A program made the translations under genes and the position numbers. The notes beneath the pieces were generated by a model that was given only the letters and a program-made list of their open reading frames with translations, did not search any database and had not been told where the DNA came from. This document shows, piece by piece, positions 5,143-7,717 of a stretch of 7,717 nucleotides of DNA. Source of the DNA: Treponema sp. (GTDB taxonomy: Bacteria > Spirochaetota > Spirochaetia > Treponematales > Breznakiellaceae); contig JAIROB010000160.1 of assembly GCA_031257695.1 (NCBI GenBank), forward strand, positions 1 to 7,717, given 5' to 3'. The number at the start of each line of letters is the position of its first letter. Within the stretch, counting starts at the first letter, position 1.

Positions 5143-6468
5143 ATGAAAAGACTTTTGTGCATCCTGACCCTGGCGCTGATTCCGGGATTTGTCATACAAG
5201 CCCAGCGCATGGCCAAAAAGGAAAGCCTCGCGCTGCTGCCTTTTACCGGCGGGGCGGAGGGGGACGGCGAGTATATTGTGTCCGAATTTGCCCGGCAGCC
5301 GGCGCTGCGGAACGCCTTTAACAAGGTAACGCTGGTAACGCCGACCACAGAGGCGGTGATGCAGTTTGAGCATAAGTTTCAGCGGGATTCGGGGATGACC
5401 GACGCGGACAGCATCCTGGAGCTCGGCAAGAAACTCAACGCCGCCTATGTCATTGCCGGCTATATCACCCGGCTGGGATCGCAAAACCTGGTGTTGGTGA
5501 GCATCCTCGACGTGGTGCGCCTGCAGCAGGTGGCCGGGGATTACCGGACCTACCGGAACATCGAGGAGGTGGACACCATCATTCCGGATATCGCGGCCAA
5601 ACTGGCGGAGCTGTTACAGCGGGACACCGCGGATCTTCCCGGTCTTTCGGTGCCGCCCTTTGAAATATCTACGGGGGTCAACGAGAACGACAGCCAGGTA
5701 TTGGCCCAGATCCTGGCCTGCGAACTGGCCAACGGCGACAGGTACGCCGTGCTGCCCCGCACCGACACCCTGGAAAAGGTCATGGAAGAGCACAAGCGGC
5801 AGCGATCCGGCGAGACGGATCAGGAACGGGTTAAACGGCTTGGCGCGGGGCGGAACGCCCAGTTTGTGCTGTCGGGAGCGGTGGCCCGGCTTGGGCAGCT
5901 CAACAAATTCGGCACAGACATATTGAACATTGAGGACGGCAGCTTTATAGACGGCTATTCGGAACAGTACAACGATTTTGCCGAGGGCATAGACCTGATG
6001 CCCAAGCTGGCGGCAAACCTGAACGGGGCAGCCTCCGCAATAACGGCGCAGCCGGCTCCAGCCGCAAACCCCGCTCCCGTGGTCAATCTGATACACATTG
6101 ACAGACCCCGGCAATCCGGGGATTTTTCCGGCGGCAGGCGTTTTGGCGCGGGGGTCCTCAATCTGGCTTTGGGGCTTGGCTCCTTCACTATGGGCGATTG
6201 GGGCGGCGGCCTGATCGTGCTGGGCGGCTATGGCGCTGCCGCCGGGCTTATCGTATTTGAGCTTTCCCTTGCCTACGACGACGATCTTGCGGGCTACCCC
6301 GGCGCAGTCGGCCTGGCAGTGGCCGGCGCCACCGTGATCTACGGCTTTATCGCTCCCCTGGTCTATCACCGTTCCCCAAAGGCGGCGGCGGCGTTGGAGA
6401 GGCTCAGCTTTACCGTGCTTCCCGGCGAAACCGGCACAGCAAGCGTATCCTATAGTTGGAAGTTTTAG
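5143..6468 (+). CDS. Exported protein with two CsgG/LpoB-like domains and a C-terminal membrane module
   Basis: This 441-aa product begins with a signal-like segment, MKRLLCILTLALIPGFVIQA, with cleavage plausible after residue 20. Residues 27-157 form a first CsgG/TolB-N-like alpha/beta unit: SLALLPFTGG strand, VTLVTP, LGKKLNAAYVIAGYI (95-108), then LVLVSILDV. Residues 166-292 form a second: VPPFEIS, DSQVLAQILACELANG, RYAVLPRTDTLEKVMEEH (200-217) and NAQFVLSGAVARLG (238-251), the typical 'old enough to be found here, expressing a new effect' layout of CsgG relatives. An Ala/Pro linker (294-314) leads to a glycine-rich hydrophobic region (333-409) with perhaps three membrane segments. CsgG relatives form outer-membrane secretion pores (CsgG) or periplasmic activators of peptidoglycan synthases (LpoB). 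The cysteine-based lipobox of CsgG and LpoB is absent. It is 15 bp from the FN3 gene, so the two are surely co-transcribed. Exact role unknown. Confidence 0.75.
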   Translation: MKRLLCILTLALIPGFVIQAQRMAKKESLALLPFTGGAEGDGEYIVSEFARQPALRNAFNKVTLVTPTTEAVMQFEHKFQRDSGMTDADSILELGKKLNAAYVIAGYITRLGSQNLVLVSILDVVRLQQVAGDYRTYRNIEEVDTIIPDIAAKLAELLQRDTADLPGLSVPPFEISTGVNENDSQVLAQILACELANGDRYAVLPRTDTLEKVMEEHKRQRSGETDQERVKRLGAGRNAQFVLSGAVARLGQLNKFGTDILNIEDGSFIDGYSEQYNDFAEGIDLMPKLAANLNGAASAITAQPAPAANPAPVVNLIHIDRPRQSGDFSGGRRFGAGVLNLALGLGSFTMGDWGGGLIVLGGYGAAAGLIVFELSLAYDDDLAGYPGAVGLAVAGATVIYGFIAPLVYHRSPKAAAALERLSFTVLPGETGTASVSYSWKF

Positions 6469-6483
6469 ACAAAGGAGTCCGCA

Positions 6484-7512
6484 ATGAAAACAAACCGACA
6501 AAGCCCATTGCCCCGCAAGCTGCCGGCAATTTTGCTGACAATTCTACTGCTTGCGGGATGCAAGGATCTGTTCCACCCCGAGGGTTCATCGGAATCAGAG
6601 AACAATTTCAGCGGGTCCGCACCTTCGGCGCCTTCGTCAATTTCCGGGTCTGCACAGTCATCAAACAGCATCAGGGTAAGCTGGAGCACAGTGTCCGGCG
6701 CAACCGGATATCGTGTATACCGATCAAGCAGTTCTTCGGGCATATATTCACAAACAAGCGAAGTATATACTACCTCCCATACGGATACCGGCCTGTCGCC
6801 AAACACTACCTACTATTACAAAGTGTCCGCCTATAACAGCTATGGGGAAAGCGCCCTGTCATACTACTACACCACGGCGACAACGCATCAATCCAACGAT
6901 CTGCCAAACACCCCATCGGCGCCTTCGTCAGTTTCCGCGTCAGCGCAGTCCTCAAGCAGCATCACGGTGAGTTGGAGCACAGTGTCCGGCGCAAGCGGAT
7001 ATCGTGTATACCGATCAAGCAGTTCTTCGGGCACATATTCACAAACAGGCGAGGTATACACTACCTCCCATACGGACACCGGTCTGTCGCCAAACACTAC
7101 CTATTACTATAAAGTATCCGCCTACAACAGCGGCGGCGAAAGCGCCCGGTCAAGCTACGCCTCAGCAACTACACATCAGGATGCAAACTCCACTGCTCCT
7201 TCTTTCGGAACATCCCTTGAACTGGGTCAAACGGCGCAGAATAACATAAATACAACGCCACAGTACTACTATTTCTTAGCGACATCAGGACGGAGCTATA
7301 CGATCTATTGGTATGATTGGGACAGCAATAGCGAAAACGGCGATATTGCTGTGTCTGCGTACTGGTACAATGATGGAACTTCTATATTTTCTTCGACTGA
7401 CATTGGTTATAGCGGAAAGTCATTTACCGCGTACGGAACCGGTTACGTTATGCTGGAAGTTACCCAAGTTGTTAGCACGCGGTCAGGGCCCTACCAAATC
7501 CTTTACCGCTAA
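6484..7512 (+). CDS. Lipoprotein with two fibronectin type III domains and a PPC-like C-terminal domain
   Basis: This 342-aa precursor has a basic N-terminus, hydrophobic core and a classical LAGC lipobox (cysteine 26). After a Ser-rich spacer come two FN3 domains, about residues 47-136 and 144-232. Each carries SAPSS, a VSWSTVSGA strand, GYRVYRSSSSSG, TDTGLSPNTTYYYKVSAYN and a THQ end; the tyrosine-rich TYYYKVSAYN core is diagnostic. The remaining ~110 residues (LELGQTAQ, YYYFLATSGRSYTIYW, GYVMLEVT, GPYQILYR) resemble a bacterial pre-peptidase C-terminal (PPC) beta domain. Such proteins usually act in surface adhesion or carbohydrate binding; no catalytic site is visible. AAGGAG sits 6 nt before the ATG and only 15 bp separate it from the CsgG-like gene. 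The last third is more AT-rich than the rest of the cassette, which may reflect a separate origin. Confidence 0.8.
   Translation: MKTNRQSPLPRKLPAILLTILLLAGCKDLFHPEGSSESENNFSGSAPSAPSSISGSAQSSNSIRVSWSTVSGATGYRVYRSSSSSGIYSQTSEVYTTSHTDTGLSPNTTYYYKVSAYNSYGESALSYYYTTATTHQSNDLPNTPSAPSSVSASAQSSSSITVSWSTVSGASGYRVYRSSSSSGTYSQTGEVYTTSHTDTGLSPNTTYYYKVSAYNSGGESARSSYASATTHQDANSTAPSFGTSLELGQTAQNNINTTPQYYYFLATSGRSYTIYWYDWDSNSENGDIAVSAYWYNDGTSIFSSTDIGYSGKSFTAYGTGYVMLEVTQVVSTRSGPYQILYR
6622..6890 (+). repeat. Intragenic FN3-coding repeat, copy 1
   Basis: This segment encodes the first FN3 domain and is nearly identical to 6913-7178. The offset is 291 bp through most of the unit and 288 bp at its end, showing one in-frame codon indel. 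The stretch 6705-6742 is identical to 6996-7033 over 38 bp. Many of the differences are third-position changes. Confidence 0.9.
6913..7178 (+). repeat. Intragenic FN3-coding repeat, copy 2
   Basis: Second copy of the FN3-coding unit. Near-identity at the DNA level, not just in protein, points to a recent duplication or ongoing gene conversion. Such a tandem unit can change copy number by recombination or slippage without breaking the frame. Confidence 0.9.
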
Positions 7513-7717
7513 GGAGGATATTGTAAAACCAAAAAACAAGCGGCGATAAGAAACGAAAAGTCAGCGGACAGCCACAGGGCTGCGCCCCCCCTATGGGCCC
7601 GGTTGGGTGTGCGGGGCTGCGCCGAAACTATGTCTGGAGGGCCTGTCCGGGGAAGCGCCTGCCGCCCGCCCGGTCGCTGCGCGCCAATGCGGGCGGCCCG
7701 CGCGTCCCCGGCCCCCC
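7511..7717 (+). other. GC-rich stretch after the cassette with an orphan ribosome site and no clear gene
   Basis: A perfect AAGGAGG (7511-7517) overlaps the stop of the FN3 gene, but no ATG, GTG or usable TTG follows at a normal distance; TTG at 7521 is followed at once by TAA. The frame in phase with the FN3 gene stays open from 7513 to the window edge but begins without a start codon. The rest is very GC-rich, with GGCTGCGCC twice (7579-7587 and 7615-7623), CCCCCCTATGGGC (7586-7598) and the hairpin at 7647-7711. Confidence 0.45.
7647..7711. repeat. Long imperfect GC-rich hairpin
   Basis: Three nested pairings line up: CCGGGGA (7647-7653) with TCCCCGG (7705-7711), GCGC (7655-7658) with GCGC (7700-7703), and GCCGCCCGC (7661-7669) with GCGGGCGGC (7689-7697). 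That is 20 of 23 stem positions around a 19-nt loop. No T tract follows within the window, so it is not a typical terminator. A REP-like element or a transcript-stabilising hairpin is possible. Confidence 0.6.

Noticed and set aside
5614..6501. Minus-strand open frame of 295 codons opposite the CsgG-like gene
   Set aside because: Its residues are a Gly/His/Arg-rich shadow of GC-rich coding sequence. The plus frame has a signal peptide, a strong ribosome site and a family fold.

Overview
The window looks like chromosome from a moderately GC-rich spirochaete, most likely a Treponema of the termite-gut type. This is judged from recognisable protein families, not a database search. The pointers are a MalT-like LuxR-family regulator, a transposase-like protein with no catalytic motif, LPP20-type lipoproteins, a protein with two CsgG-like domains and a C-terminal membrane module, and a lipoprotein with near-identical fibronectin type III repeats. 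No rRNA, tRNA, CRISPR array or complete insertion sequence was seen.

Layout. Positions 1-1148 (minus) hold the N-terminal part of a large ATP-dependent LuxR/MalT-like regulator that runs off the left edge. It has a strong sigma70-type promoter at 1338-1366 and a leader of about 180 nt. Positions 1149-1808 contain no convincing gene; they hold that leader and promoter, a strong bidirectional terminator hairpin (1441-1487) and GC-rich repeats. A minus-strand gene at 1809-2276 encodes a REP-associated-transposase-like protein lacking the HUH motif. A small XRE-type helix-turn-helix regulator lies at 2437-2772 (minus), divergent from everything to its right.

From 3019 to 7512 four plus-strand genes form a probable envelope cassette. 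They are a small LPP20-like lipoprotein, a larger lipoprotein with an LPP20-like N-terminus, a secreted protein with two CsgG/LpoB-like domains and a hydrophobic C-terminal module, and a lipoprotein with two FN3 domains and a PPC-like C-terminal domain. Three of the four have clear lipoprotein signals and the other has an export signal, so the products probably act together in the periplasm or outer membrane. A 16-bp perfect palindrome (5036-5051) lies inside the cassette. The adjacent divergent XRE gene is a candidate regulator. After 7512 the sequence is GC-rich and non-coding in appearance, with an orphan Shine-Dalgarno and a long imperfect hairpin (7647-7711).

The best candidate for something not well described is the LPP20/LPP20-like/CsgGx2/FN3 lipoprotein cassette. 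Its parts resemble those of known envelope assemblies (CsgG, LpoB, Vibrio FlgO/FlgP/FlgT), but the combination matches none of them exactly.
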